DNA of 64,000 bases from Myroides oncorhynchi (GTDB lineage Bacteria > Bacteroidota > Bacteroidia > Flavobacteriales > Flavobacteriaceae): assembly GCF_020905415.1 (NCBI RefSeq), contig NZ_JAJJMP010000001.1, positions 1,375,501 to 1,439,500 of the forward strand, read 5' to 3'. The notes under the pieces are model-generated. The model did no database searches and was not told where the DNA came from. It worked only from the letters and a program-made list of their open reading frames with translations. The position numbers and the translations under genes were made by a program. Shown one piece after another: positions 17,393-27,558 of the stretch. Position 1 is the stretch's first letter. Each line of letters opens with the position of its first letter.

Positions 17393-17743
17393 CTAAGTTA
17401 AAGTGTTGGTCTCTTCATTTGGGAATACGATAGAAGGCTTAAATGTCTTCGCTTCTTCGAAGTCCATAATGCCATAAGTAATAATGATGATGATATCACC
17501 TTTGTGTACCTTACGTGCTGCTGGACCGTTAAGACAGATTTCTCCACTATTCTTTGGGCCAGGAATAGCGTAAGTTTCAAAACGTTCTCCATTGTTAATG
17601 TTAACAATCGAAACTTTCTCGCCTTCTATGATGTTAGAAGCTTCCATTAAAACTTCGTCAATCGTAATACTTCCGATGTAGTGTAGATCTGCTCCAGTTA
17701 CAGTTACACGGTGAATTTTTGATTTTACTACTTCAACTTGCAT
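17393..17743 (-). CDS. panD: Aspartate 1-decarboxylase
   Basis: The 116-residue proenzyme has the self-cleavage site G24-S25 ('YIGSITID'), where serine becomes the pyruvoyl cofactor, plus K9 ('SKIHRVTVT'), R54 and the '[13 protein letters not shown]' C-terminal stretch. It makes beta-alanine from aspartate for pantothenate and coenzyme A. Length and layout match standard PanD. It follows panC after 12 bases, so the two enzymes that supply and use beta-alanine are co-expressed. Confidence 0.97.
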   Translation of the reverse strand: MQVEVVKSKIHRVTVTGADLHYIGSITIDEVLMEASNIIEGEKVSIVNINNGERFETYAIPGPKNSGEICLNGPAARKVHKGDIIIIITYGIMDFEEAKTFKPSIVFPNEETNTLT

Positions 17744-17755
17744 TTCGCGTGAGTT

Positions 17756-18604
17756 TTAGTTAAAAGATATATTGTCAATTAATCGAACGCCTTCAATATG
17801 AGCCACTAAGAATCCTCTATATTTGTGATTAGGATCTTTTGCAGTAGCTGTTTTTAGAGTTGCCTCTTCTGCAATAGTGAAGTATTCGAGTTCAAAGTTA
17901 GGATTATTTTTAAATTCACTCTCTACAAAATCGTTAACTTTAGAAATACTTTCACTTTTAAATACTTCCTTGGCTTTTAGTAACACTTGATATAAGAAAG
18001 TGGATTTTTTTAATCCATCAATAGAAACTCTCTCATTACGCGAGCTCATGGCTAAGCCATCAAGACCTCTAAAAATGGGAACACCGATTACTTGTACTGC
18101 AATATGGAGTTTATCAACCATCTTTTTAATAATTTGTAATTGTTGAAAGTCTTTCTCTCCAAAGTAAGCTTTGGTTGGTGATACCAACTCAAATAATTTA
18201 CTTACAATGGTTCCAACTCCATCAAAATGGCCTGGGCGTGAAGCACCTTCCATTTCGTTTTCTAGTCCATCAAAATCAAATGATTGGGCTACAGTATTTC
18301 CACCATAAATTTCGTCAACTGATGGTGCAAATATTACAATTTGTTCAGAAAGAGACTTAATAATCTCCTTATCTCTTTCTAAAGTACGAGGGTATTTTAT
18401 TAAATCATCAGCATTATTAAATTGCGTCGGATTAACGAAAATACTTACTACGGTACATTCATTTTCATTTAAAGATTGTTCCATTAATGAAAGGTGCCCA
18501 TTGTGAATAGCCCCCATTGTTGGTACAAGACCAATTGCCTTATTAGCATGTCTAAACGGTTTTAGATACGCTTGTAATTCGGCTTTAGTACTAAAAAGAA
18601 ACAT
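17756..18604 (-). CDS. panC: Pantothenate synthetase
   Basis: The 282-residue protein has the nucleotidyl-transferase signature 'PTMGAIHNGHLSLM' (an HIGH-like HNGH), 'VSIFVNPTQF', 'FGEKDFQQL' and the KMSKS-like 'AMSSRN'. It joins pantoate and beta-alanine with ATP in the cytosol. It opens the panC-panD-flippase operon and is divergent from the glycogen-synthase-like gene, 110 bases away. That divergent pairing is, to my knowledge, common in Flavobacteriia. panB is not in this window. Confidence 0.97.
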   Translation of the reverse strand: MFLFSTKAELQAYLKPFRHANKAIGLVPTMGAIHNGHLSLMEQSLNENECTVVSIFVNPTQFNNADDLIKYPRTLERDKEIIKSLSEQIVIFAPSVDEIYGGNTVAQSFDFDGLENEMEGASRPGHFDGVGTIVSKLFELVSPTKAYFGEKDFQQLQIIKKMVDKLHIAVQVIGVPIFRGLDGLAMSSRNERVSIDGLKKSTFLYQVLLKAKEVFKSESISKVNDFVESEFKNNPNFELEYFTIAEEATLKTATAKDPNHKYRGFLVAHIEGVRLIDNISFN

Positions 18605-18666
18605 TAGCTTCGTGTTTAAAATAATGGCAAAATTAGTTATTTAGAAAATAACTGCATAAATTTTTG

Positions 18667-18674
18667 TAAATTTG
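18667..18674 (+). promoter_or_regulatory. -7 box (TAAATTTG) before the glycogen-synthase-like gene
   Basis: TAAATTTG matches TAnnTTTG and is 40 bases before the ATG at 18715; the -33 position holds only TTAG. Confidence 0.5.
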
Positions 18675-18714
18675 CAATGTTTATTTATTTCAAACACAGA
18701 AATTATAATTGAAG

Positions 18715-19518
18715 ATGAAAGAAAAGAGGATATTATACGTATCATCTGAAGTGGTACCTTATTTAGCTGAAAACGAAGTTTCATTAATGTCTTATGATGC
18801 TCCAAAAATGATTAACGATCAAGGCGGACAGATAAGAATTTTTATGCCTAGATATGGTAGTATAAATGAGAGAAGACATCAATTACACGAAGTTATTAGA
18901 CTGTCTGGTATGAATCTAGTCGTTAATGACATGGATATGCCATTGATTATTAAAGTAGCTTCTATACCGAAAGAGCGAATTCAGGTTTACTTTATAGATA
19001 ATGACGAATATTTTAAAAGAAAATCAACATTCTCAGATGAAGATGGGACATTATATCCCGATAACGATGAGAGAGCTATTTTCTTTACAAAAGGTGTAAT
19101 AGAAACAGTTAAGAAACTTAACTGGGTACCCGATGTGATACATGTACAAGGTTGGATGGCGTCATTGTTACCAACTTATTTAAAGCATTATTATAAAGAT
19201 GAAGCTATTTTTTCAGATACTAAAGTAGTTACTTCTATATTTAGTGAAGGATTCGAAGGAGTATTAGATGCAACAATGAAGGAGAAAATTGCATTCGATG
19301 GTTTCTCGGAGGATATTGTTAATGATTTTACTAATCCTACGTATGAAAACATCATGAAGAATGCTATTAAAAATTCAGATGGTGTAATAGTGGCTTCAGA
19401 AGAAGTGAGTTCAACTTTAACAAAATTTATAGAGTCTTCTGAAAAACCTTTTTTACCTTTCGTAGCTAAAGATGAGTTTGCACAAGCCTATACTGAATTT
19501 TATCAGAAGTTTTTTTAA
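18715..19518 (+). CDS. Glycogen/starch synthase-like protein, N-terminal (GT5) domain only
   Basis: The 267-residue protein aligns with the first Rossmann domain of glycogen synthase GlgA: it opens 'RILYVSSEVVPYLAE', then has 'RIFMPRYGSINERRHQLHE', 'DNDERAIFFTKGVIE' and 'PDVIHVQGWMASLLP'. Two things are missing. The ADP-glucose-binding K-T-G-G-L loop after the first strand is replaced by 'AENEVSLMS', and the whole second (GT1) domain is absent. It is therefore unlikely to be an active glucosyltransferase; a structural or regulatory role is an inference. I start at ATG 18715 rather than the in-frame TTG six bases earlier. The DUF4270 lipoprotein and glmS genes follow on the same strand. Confidence 0.83.
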   Translation: MKEKRILYVSSEVVPYLAENEVSLMSYDAPKMINDQGGQIRIFMPRYGSINERRHQLHEVIRLSGMNLVVNDMDMPLIIKVASIPKERIQVYFIDNDEYFKRKSTFSDEDGTLYPDNDERAIFFTKGVIETVKKLNWVPDVIHVQGWMASLLPTYLKHYYKDEAIFSDTKVVTSIFSEGFEGVLDATMKEKIAFDGFSEDIVNDFTNPTYENIMKNAIKNSDGVIVASEEVSSTLTKFIESSEKPFLPFVAKDEFAQAYTEFYQKFF

Positions 19519-19569
19519 GAACTGCATCAATATAAAATTGTAATAACCCAAATATATTGGATTGACTAG

Positions 19570-21204
19570 ATGAACCAAAAAAAAATTGTAAAAGGAATAT
19601 CTCTTGTTTTAGGCTTATTTGCCTTACAAGCTTGTGAAAGTGATTATACATCAACAGGTAATGACTTAGTAGGAGGTGGAGACTTCGATATTGTATCGTA
19701 TAGAGTTAATGATTTTAAAGCATATAATCAAACTTATGGTCCGGTAGATGGTAGTAGATTAATAGAAGTTCCTTTTGGATATTTAGATAATGGAGTATTT
19801 GGAGCTACAAGTAGTGATCTAGTGTTGCAGCTAAATGAGTCAAGTACTGTTGTGTCTGGAGTGGGTGATAATGTAAAAGTGGATTCAGTATATGTTTATA
19901 TACCATATTTTTCTCAGTTTGATAAAGTAGAAGAAAAAGTAAATAAATATAAACTGAAAAATGTATATGGAGAGGGGTCTATTGACTTAAAAGTTTATCA
20001 AAACAAGTATCACTTAATGGATGTTGATTTGTCTGATGGATCAATATCTAAGTTTTATACTGATATGGGAAGTTCATTTGATAGCAATAAAGTAGGTGAA
20101 GTTCTGAATAAGAAAACAAATTTTTCTTTTGACAATAGTGAAATCGTTATTTATAAAAAAGATAAGGATGGTAACCCAATTAAAGATGAAAAAACAGGTG
20201 ATCATCTGATAAAAGAGAGATTGAACCCTGGTATGTGGTTGGATTTAAATGAAAGTTATTTTGAAAAATTCATAACGGAGAACAAATCTAAGCTATCTGA
20301 TGTCAATGGCTTTAATGAATTGTTTAAAGGGTTTTATCTTAAAACTAATCAAGCAACTAATGGAAGTAAAGGTGTAGTAGGGTTATTAAATCTTACGGGA
20401 GCTAAGATGGTAGTTATTCTTCACGATGATAAAAAAACGACTGATGCGGATGGAAAAGAGACAATTACACGTGAACGAAAAGAGCTTTCAATTAGTATAG
20501 GAACGAATGTTATAGGATCTAAGAAGTTTAGTGTTAATGTGTTTAATACGTTAAACGACGGAGGATATCAATCAGGTGTAAGTAATGCTAATAAAGAACA
20601 AGGAGATCAAAGTATTTATCTTAGAGGAGGACAAGGTAGTATGGCCGTTTTGGAAGTTTTTAGAGCAGATGATTTTAAGGAATTAAAAGCTATAAAAGAG
20701 GATGGTGGACTATTAAACGATGCGTATTTAACTGTTTTTGTGGATAAAGAACGCATGTCAGGATTACCTATCCCAGAACGCCTATTCTTGTATGATTTTG
20801 ATAATAGTATGGTTCTGACAGATTTTGGAAACGATGCTGTAAGTACAGCACAATATCTAAAATATGGTTATGGAGGTATCTTTGTGAAGGAAGATAAAGA
20901 GAATAACAAAGAAGGATATTATTATAGATTTAGAGTTACGGATCACATTAGAGGACTTTTAAAAAGTAAAAATAATGTTAGTCCTAAGCTAGGTTTAATA
21001 GTAGCAAATAATTATGCTGTAGCAGGATATACAAATCAAAAAACACGAAATGTAATAAATAACACCCCAACTAATATAAATGTTATCCCATCACTTTCTG
21101 TAAGTTGTCCAGTAGGAGTTGTACTTCATGGAGCAAATGCAGTTGATGAGAGCAAAAGAATGAAGTTAGAAATTTATTATACTAAAGCTAAAAATAAAAA
21201 GTAA
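19570..21204 (+). CDS. DUF4270-family lipoprotein
   Basis: The 544-residue protein has a lipoprotein signal peptide with the lipobox cysteine at C22 ('FALQACESD') and then the DUF4270 pattern: 'VPFGYLDNGVFGATSSDLVLQL', 'VDSVYVYIPYF', and a C-terminal beta-rich region ending 'MKLEIYYTKAK'. The family is limited to Bacteroidota, is predicted to be exported and lipid-anchored, and has no established function. It sits between the glycogen-synthase-like gene and glmS, five bases before glmS, so it is probably co-transcribed with the hexosamine enzyme. That neighbourhood hints at an envelope or glycan role, which is inference only. Confidence 0.87.
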   Translation: MNQKKIVKGISLVLGLFALQACESDYTSTGNDLVGGGDFDIVSYRVNDFKAYNQTYGPVDGSRLIEVPFGYLDNGVFGATSSDLVLQLNESSTVVSGVGDNVKVDSVYVYIPYFSQFDKVEEKVNKYKLKNVYGEGSIDLKVYQNKYHLMDVDLSDGSISKFYTDMGSSFDSNKVGEVLNKKTNFSFDNSEIVIYKKDKDGNPIKDEKTGDHLIKERLNPGMWLDLNESYFEKFITENKSKLSDVNGFNELFKGFYLKTNQATNGSKGVVGLLNLTGAKMVVILHDDKKTTDADGKETITRERKELSISIGTNVIGSKKFSVNVFNTLNDGGYQSGVSNANKEQGDQSIYLRGGQGSMAVLEVFRADDFKELKAIKEDGGLLNDAYLTVFVDKERMSGLPIPERLFLYDFDNSMVLTDFGNDAVSTAQYLKYGYGGIFVKEDKENNKEGYYYRFRVTDHIRGLLKSKNNVSPKLGLIVANNYAVAGYTNQKTRNVINNTPTNINVIPSLSVSCPVGVVLHGANAVDESKRMKLEIYYTKAKNKK

Positions 21205-21209
21205 CAGCT

Positions 21210-23054
21210 ATGTGTGGAATTGTTGGATATATAGGGCATCGCGATGCGTTTCCGGTTATTATTAAAGGTTTAACAAGATTAGAATACAGAGGATATGACT
21301 CTGCAGGTCTAGCAATATTTGATGGAGAGACGATAAATCTTTGTAAAACGAAAGGAAAAGTAGTTGATCTAGAAGAAAAAAGTACTGATAAAGTAAAAAA
21401 AGGAACAGTAGGTATAGGGCACACAAGATGGGCTACTCACGGTGTTCCAAATGATGTGAATTCGCACCCTCACTTCTCTAACTCTGGAGAGCTGGTTCTT
21501 ATTCATAATGGAATTATAGAGAATTATGATACTCTTAAACAAGAATTGATTAAGAGAGGATATACATTTAAGTCAGAAACAGATACAGAGGTTTTAATTA
21601 ACTTAATTGAGGATGTTCAAAAGACTCAAGGTGTAAAATTAGGAAAAGCTGTACAGATAGCATTAAATCAAGTGATAGGTGCTTATGCTATCGCAGTAAT
21701 GGATATCAAGAAGCCAGATGAAATTATCGCAGCTAGATTGGGAAGTCCATTAGCTATCGGTATTGGTGAGAATGAGTATTTTATTACATCTGATGCTTCT
21801 CCTTTCATAGAGTATACTAATAATGCTATTTACTTAGAAGATGAAGAGATGGCTATTATTAGATTACACAAACCATTGCGTATTCGCAAGATTAAAGATG
21901 ACTCTTTAGTTACGCATTACGTTCAAGAGTTGCAGTTAAACTTAGAGCAAATAGAGAAGAATGGTTATGACCACTTTATGCTTAAAGAGATTTATGAGCA
22001 ACCAGAAGTTATTAAGGATACATTTAGAGGTCGTTTGTTAGCTGATCAAGGGCTAATCAAAATGGCTGGGATAGAGGATAATATTGATAAGTTCTTAAAT
22101 GCTAAGCGTATTATTATCGCTGCTTGTGGTACTTCATGGCATGCTGCTTTAGTAGCAGAATATGTAATCGAGGAGTTTGCAAGAATCCCAGTAGAGGTAG
22201 AATATGCTTCTGAATTTAGATATAGAAATCCTATCATAGATTCAAGTGATGTATTAATTGCTATCTCTCAGTCAGGAGAAACAGCTGATACATTAGCAGC
22301 TATTAAATTAGCGAAAGAAAAAGGAGCATTCGTATTCGGAGTTTGTAACGTAGTAGGATCTTCTATTGCAAGAGAGACACATGCTGGTGCATATACGCAT
22401 GCAGGTCCAGAGATCGGGGTAGCCTCTACAAAAGCGTTTACTACTCAGATTACGGTATTGACATTAATTGCTTTGAGGTTAGCTAAGGCAAAAGGGACTT
22501 TAGCAAATTCAGAGTATTTAAAATATTTACACGAATTAGAATTAGTTCCAGAACGTGTAGAAGAAGCATTGACACAGAATCCAGAGATTCTTGATATTGC
22601 GAAGGTTTACAAAGACTCTACTAACTGTTTATACTTAGGTAGAGGGTATAATTATCCAGTAGCGTTAGAGGGAGCTCTTAAGTTAAAAGAAATCTCTTAT
22701 ATTCACGCAGAAGGATATCCTGCAGCAGAGATGAAGCACGGGCCTATTGCTTTAATCGATGAGCATATGCCAGTAATCGTTATCGCTCCTAGTCAAGACC
22801 ACTATGATAAAGTAGTGAGTAATATTCAGGAGATTAAAGCAAGAAACGGTAAAATCATTGCTGTAGTAACTAAAGGAGATAGACAAGTGAGAGAACTTGC
22901 TGATCATGTTATCGAAGTACCTGGTATTTCAGAGGCATTAACTCCAATATTGACGACAATTCCATTACAACTTTTATCTTACCACATTGCTGTGTTAAGA
23001 GAGTGTAATGTTGACCAACCTAGAAACTTAGCAAAGTCTGTGACGGTTGAATAA
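21210..23054 (+). CDS. glmS: Glutamine-fructose-6-phosphate aminotransferase (isomerizing)
   Basis: The 614-residue protein has both domains. The N-terminal glutaminase starts with the nucleophile C2 ('MCGIVGYIG') and has 'GIGHTRWATHG' and 'HNGIIEN'. Two SIS sugar-isomerase domains follow ('AISQSGETADT' in the first, 'LGRGYNYPVALEGALKLKE' in the second). The protein ends 'LAKSVTVE', the conserved C terminus that reaches the active site. It makes glucosamine-6-phosphate for peptidoglycan and LPS. No glmS ribozyme is present upstream: only 5 bases separate it from the DUF4270 gene. Confidence 0.98.
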   Translation: MCGIVGYIGHRDAFPVIIKGLTRLEYRGYDSAGLAIFDGETINLCKTKGKVVDLEEKSTDKVKKGTVGIGHTRWATHGVPNDVNSHPHFSNSGELVLIHNGIIENYDTLKQELIKRGYTFKSETDTEVLINLIEDVQKTQGVKLGKAVQIALNQVIGAYAIAVMDIKKPDEIIAARLGSPLAIGIGENEYFITSDASPFIEYTNNAIYLEDEEMAIIRLHKPLRIRKIKDDSLVTHYVQELQLNLEQIEKNGYDHFMLKEIYEQPEVIKDTFRGRLLADQGLIKMAGIEDNIDKFLNAKRIIIAACGTSWHAALVAEYVIEEFARIPVEVEYASEFRYRNPIIDSSDVLIAISQSGETADTLAAIKLAKEKGAFVFGVCNVVGSSIARETHAGAYTHAGPEIGVASTKAFTTQITVLTLIALRLAKAKGTLANSEYLKYLHELELVPERVEEALTQNPEILDIAKVYKDSTNCLYLGRGYNYPVALEGALKLKEISYIHAEGYPAAEMKHGPIALIDEHMPVIVIAPSQDHYDKVVSNIQEIKARNGKIIAVVTKGDRQVRELADHVIEVPGISEALTPILTTIPLQLLSYHIAVLRECNVDQPRNLAKSVTVE

Positions 23055-23058
23055 TACT

Positions 23059-23093
23059 AAAAAAGTGAGCCTTTTTCGGGCTCGCTTTTTTTT
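23059..23093 (+). terminator. Terminator after glmS
   Basis: Stem AAGTGAGCC / GGGCTCGCTT (one G-T pair) around a T-rich loop, followed by a T run of eight. Confidence 0.88.
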
Positions 23094-23138
23094 ATATAAA
23101 ATAAAATTTCAAACTTTTTAATATTCAGAGAAAAAAAC

Positions 23139-23146
23139 TATCTTTG
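23139..23146 (+). promoter_or_regulatory. -7 box (TATCTTTG) of the atpD-atpC operon
   Basis: TATCTTTG matches TAnnTTTG; a T run sits at the -33 position. The start codon is 62 bases downstream, leaving a leader of about 55 bases with no obvious structure. Confidence 0.6.
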
Positions 23147-23204
23147 CACTCTGAAAAAGTAGAATTTTTCAATAAACGTAAATAGCTGTTAAATAAATAC
23201 ATAA

Positions 23205-24719
<1,515 letters not shown>

Positions 24720-24745
24720 TCTAATTAATTTTTAAAGAGATCAAC

Positions 24746-25027
24746 ATGAGATTAGAAATTGTATCACCTGAGGCTACTTTATTTTCTGGAGAGGTTACTT
24801 CAGTATCAGTTCCAGGAGCAAACGGAGAGTTTCAGATGTTAAATAATCACGCTCCTATTGTTTCTATCCTAACAAAAGGAAGTGTAAAGTTCACAGGGCA
24901 AAACATCTCTATTGAACCAGAGTTTAGCTCAAAATTTGAGAATGTAGCTAAAGATACTTATCACTTAGCAATCAATCTTGGAACTATCGAATTAAGCGAT
25001 AATAAGATTATTATATTAGCTAACTAA
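24746..25027 (+). CDS. atpC: ATP synthase F1 subunit epsilon
   Basis: The 93-residue protein covers just the N-terminal beta-sandwich of epsilon ('LEIVSPEATLFSGEVTSVSVPGANGEFQMLNNHAPIVS'). The C-terminal helical hairpin that inhibits the enzyme in many bacteria is absent, which is the short form seen in Bacteroidota. It links the rotor to the c-ring. It is 26 bases downstream of atpD and is followed by a terminator. Confidence 0.96.
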   Translation: MRLEIVSPEATLFSGEVTSVSVPGANGEFQMLNNHAPIVSILTKGSVKFTGQNISIEPEFSSKFENVAKDTYHLAINLGTIELSDNKIIILAN

Positions 25028-25048
25028 TAGCTAATAATAGATATAGAA

Positions 25049-25077
25049 AGACCTACTCAGCGAGTAGGTCTTTTTTT
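25049..25077 (+). terminator. Terminator after atpC
   Basis: Perfect 9-bp stem GACCTACTC / GAGTAGGTC with a short loop, followed by seven T residues. Confidence 0.92.
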
Positions 25078-25078
25078 G

Positions 25079-25875
25079 TTATATATGTTTAGGAATTCTT
25101 ACTTTACTTTTTTCTATAAGATAACCTAACATAGCTTTTACAAGGTTGTCATCATCTAGTTCTTTGTCGTCAGTAGTGGTATTAGAATGATGTATATATT
25201 CAAGATCACTTGATCCTTCTATTCTCAACATATTATCTTCTTTGGCATTCCAAGTAGCTATGACATTGCTCTTTTTGTCCTTTATTGTATATTTCTTTTG
25301 AGCATTATCTATCTTGCGTTGTATATAGCCTAGAATTATATACTCATCAAATCCCTTTTTATATCCAAATGTATTTGTTGTGGAGTCATCAAAAATTAAC
25401 TTAGAATCTTGGAATATTTTGATATGTGTTTCAACGTTTTTCCTGTATTGTAATCTATATTCTAGTAACTCATCTAGTTCTGATTGGTCACTTTCAAACA
25501 TTGAAGTAATTGCACTTTGGTTTAACCCTGTGGGAGTTAATAATTTGTAGGACCCATAAGCAAAGTCTAGCAGAAGTTTTTTTTCTGGTGTAAATGCATT
25601 TTTATCGTATATGTTCCTTATGTTTTTAGATTTGGAACCATCAGGTAGAGATATGTTGTAGTATAAGGTTGTAGTTGTCGCTGTTAGTTCGATGTTTATA
25701 GCTTGTACATTGAGGAGAGGAATTCCTTCTAGATCGCTTATAGTATAGATTCTTTTTTTGCTTGTAATTTGAGCAATTTTGTTATTGTTAAACAATATTT
25801 TTTCTTTTTATCTTTTGTCCAAAAGATAATCCATTAAGTAAAATTACTAGAGTTAAAATGATTATTTTTTTTCAT
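25079..25875 (-). pseudogene. Frameshifted paralogue of the secreted protein gene at 29069-29872
   Basis: The main open stretch (25079-25795, 238 codons, from a TTG) matches the protein at 29069-29872 along its length ('IAQITSKK', 'LPDGSK', 'MFESDQ', 'KDKKSNVIATWNAKEDNMLRI' have counterparts there) but lacks a signal peptide. The missing start can be read upstream in other frames. ATG at 25875 opens M-K-K, an eight-A run then shifts the frame, the next frame reads I-I-I-L-T-L-V-I-L-L-N-G-L-S-F-G-Q (a good signal peptide), and a second +1 shift in an A-rich stretch near 25808 returns to the main frame at K-I-L-F. Each shift corresponds to one surplus base. As read, the gene cannot make an exported product. 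Slippage that restores it, or a sequencing error in the A runs, is possible. Confidence 0.75.
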
Positions 25876-25977
25876 TTTTATGTTAAAAGTAATTTGTTTT
25901 TTATCTTTTTCAAAATATTTTTATTTACTAATATTTATAGAAAGTCTGAATTGATGAGATATGTTGTAAATTTGATT

Positions 25978-26021
25978 TATAAAAAAGGGTTTATAGAACA
26001 TCTCGATTCTATAAACCCTTT
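25978..26021 (-). terminator. Terminator of the three-gene secreted operon
   Basis: A perfect 15-bp stem (25984-25998 with 26007-26021, AAAGGGTTTATAGAA) and 8-base loop; read on the minus strand it runs into a T stretch. It isolates the operon from the decayed paralogue. Confidence 0.88.
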
Positions 26022-26069
26022 AGTAGTTTCTTTTTATTAATTAGTGTTGGCTAACTTATGATTTTGAAG

Positions 26070-27551
26070 TTACTTACAAGTTTCTTCATATCTCTTTAAG
26101 AGTTCTTTTAATCCATCTAATGTACCTTCTTCTAGACCATCAAGATTTATATTTTGACAGTTTAAGTAAGTGCGGATAGTTTTGTGTGATTTTTTCTTGT
26201 TTTTGGCATCTTTTAGGTACAAGCCTTTTTCTTGATTATGTAGTTTAACTACAAATTGTTTTTTGTTTTGTAGGTAAGAATAGATTTCTCCGGTCTCATT
26301 TTCATATAAAAGCTCATAGAATGTTTTTCCACTTAGAGTTATACTACTTGTTACAGATGCAAAAGAGAGAGTATTACCGAAGGATACATCTAAACCTTTA
26401 AAAGTCTTCATCGCACCATTCAACGTGGTTGTAAATGTATAACCTGGCTCATTTGCATTTATTGTTAGTTGTTGTTCTTGGCCAGCATCGTCATTATAAG
26501 TTACTCTTGCTAGATTTCCTATTTCCTCTGGATTAACTAAAGAAACGTTTCTAGTATCCCCGACAGTTATTAAACCATTTATTCTCTCACCAGTAGGAGT
26601 TGTAATGTAACCTTCACTTCCTTTTCTTGCTTCCTTTTCTCTCTCAATAGCTTCTTGTTTTTGTTTTTCTTTTAAAACTATAAAATCAGCTATTTCTACT
26701 TTTCCATTTGCTAAGTTCTTGTTGTAGCCATATAATGTAGCTAAGATCTCACGGGCAAGTGGGTTTTTAGTTAGATCTTGAGTATTCTGTTTGTTTGAGT
26801 AGACATCACCAACATTGTAGCTAGTACCATCAAAAGCTCTTAAGCTGAAGTATGTTGTTCCTATAGATGTATAAGGAGTAAAGTTCTTACTAGGAAATGC
26901 GGTACCCCCTATCCATGCTGCATATAAAGCCTTGTTATCCCCTGTACCAGTATATAAGTAATAGGCATAAGTATTCTCAGTTCTTAGCATTGCATGTTCA
27001 ATGACGAAGATCCCGATGTCTTTACCATCTTCAGTAATGGTATTGTCTTTTTCTATTCTGATGTTTCTTTCTTTCAAGATTTCATAACCACGAATAGTAA
27101 TCTGAGCGATTGAATCATCTTTCTTTTTCATTAAATCTCTCATGTCTCTTTTAGTAGAAGCGATATGAAGTTTTAGATTGTCGATATTTATACCGTCTTT
27201 AGAGATAATGATAGGTTCACGTTCTGTAGTGTAGTTAAGTGCTTGTTTTTCAATGTTACCAAAGAAATCTTTACTTTCTAAGGGAATGTCGTTCGATTCA
27301 TTTGTACTTAAGTTTTTTAAGGTCACCCAGCGATAGACATCATCATTCTTAGTAGTATGTTGAGCATTCGTAATCATAAAGACTGGTTTTTTATCTTTAT
27401 CTATGAATGTAAGTTCCTTTTTATTGAGTTCATAAGCTACGATAGGTGTTTTCTCTTTGTCGATATAGATACCATCTTTTTTGGCAACTAGTTTCTGAGC
27501 AAATCCAACTGTACTCATTAACCCAAGAGTAAGTAGTAATATTTTTTTCAT
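26070..27551 (-). CDS. Secreted protein of unknown function, third gene of operon
   Basis: The 493-residue product has a signal peptide (cleavage after 'VGFAQ', residue about 19) and no lipobox, so it is likely periplasmic or secreted. After the signal it begins 'KLVAKKDGIYIDKEKTPIV', a pattern of short beta strands with K-D-K turns that resembles the mature start of the 267-residue protein at 29069-29872. The middle (about 200-280) has 'YAYYLYTGTGDNKALYAAW' and the second half is beta-rich with a charged helix near 300 ('KQKQEAIEREKEARKG'). I recognise no catalytic motif. It is 7 bases downstream of the 501-residue gene, and a strong terminator follows. Confidence 0.8.
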   Translation of the reverse strand: MKKILLLTLGLMSTVGFAQKLVAKKDGIYIDKEKTPIVAYELNKKELTFIDKDKKPVFMITNAQHTTKNDDVYRWVTLKNLSTNESNDIPLESKDFFGNIEKQALNYTTEREPIIISKDGINIDNLKLHIASTKRDMRDLMKKKDDSIAQITIRGYEILKERNIRIEKDNTITEDGKDIGIFVIEHAMLRTENTYAYYLYTGTGDNKALYAAWIGGTAFPSKNFTPYTSIGTTYFSLRAFDGTSYNVGDVYSNKQNTQDLTKNPLAREILATLYGYNKNLANGKVEIADFIVLKEKQKQEAIEREKEARKGSEGYITTPTGERINGLITVGDTRNVSLVNPEEIGNLARVTYNDDAGQEQQLTINANEPGYTFTTTLNGAMKTFKGLDVSFGNTLSFASVTSSITLSGKTFYELLYENETGEIYSYLQNKKQFVVKLHNQEKGLYLKDAKNKKKSHKTIRTYLNCQNINLDGLEEGTLDGLKELLKRYEETCK

Positions 27552-27558
27552 TATAATT

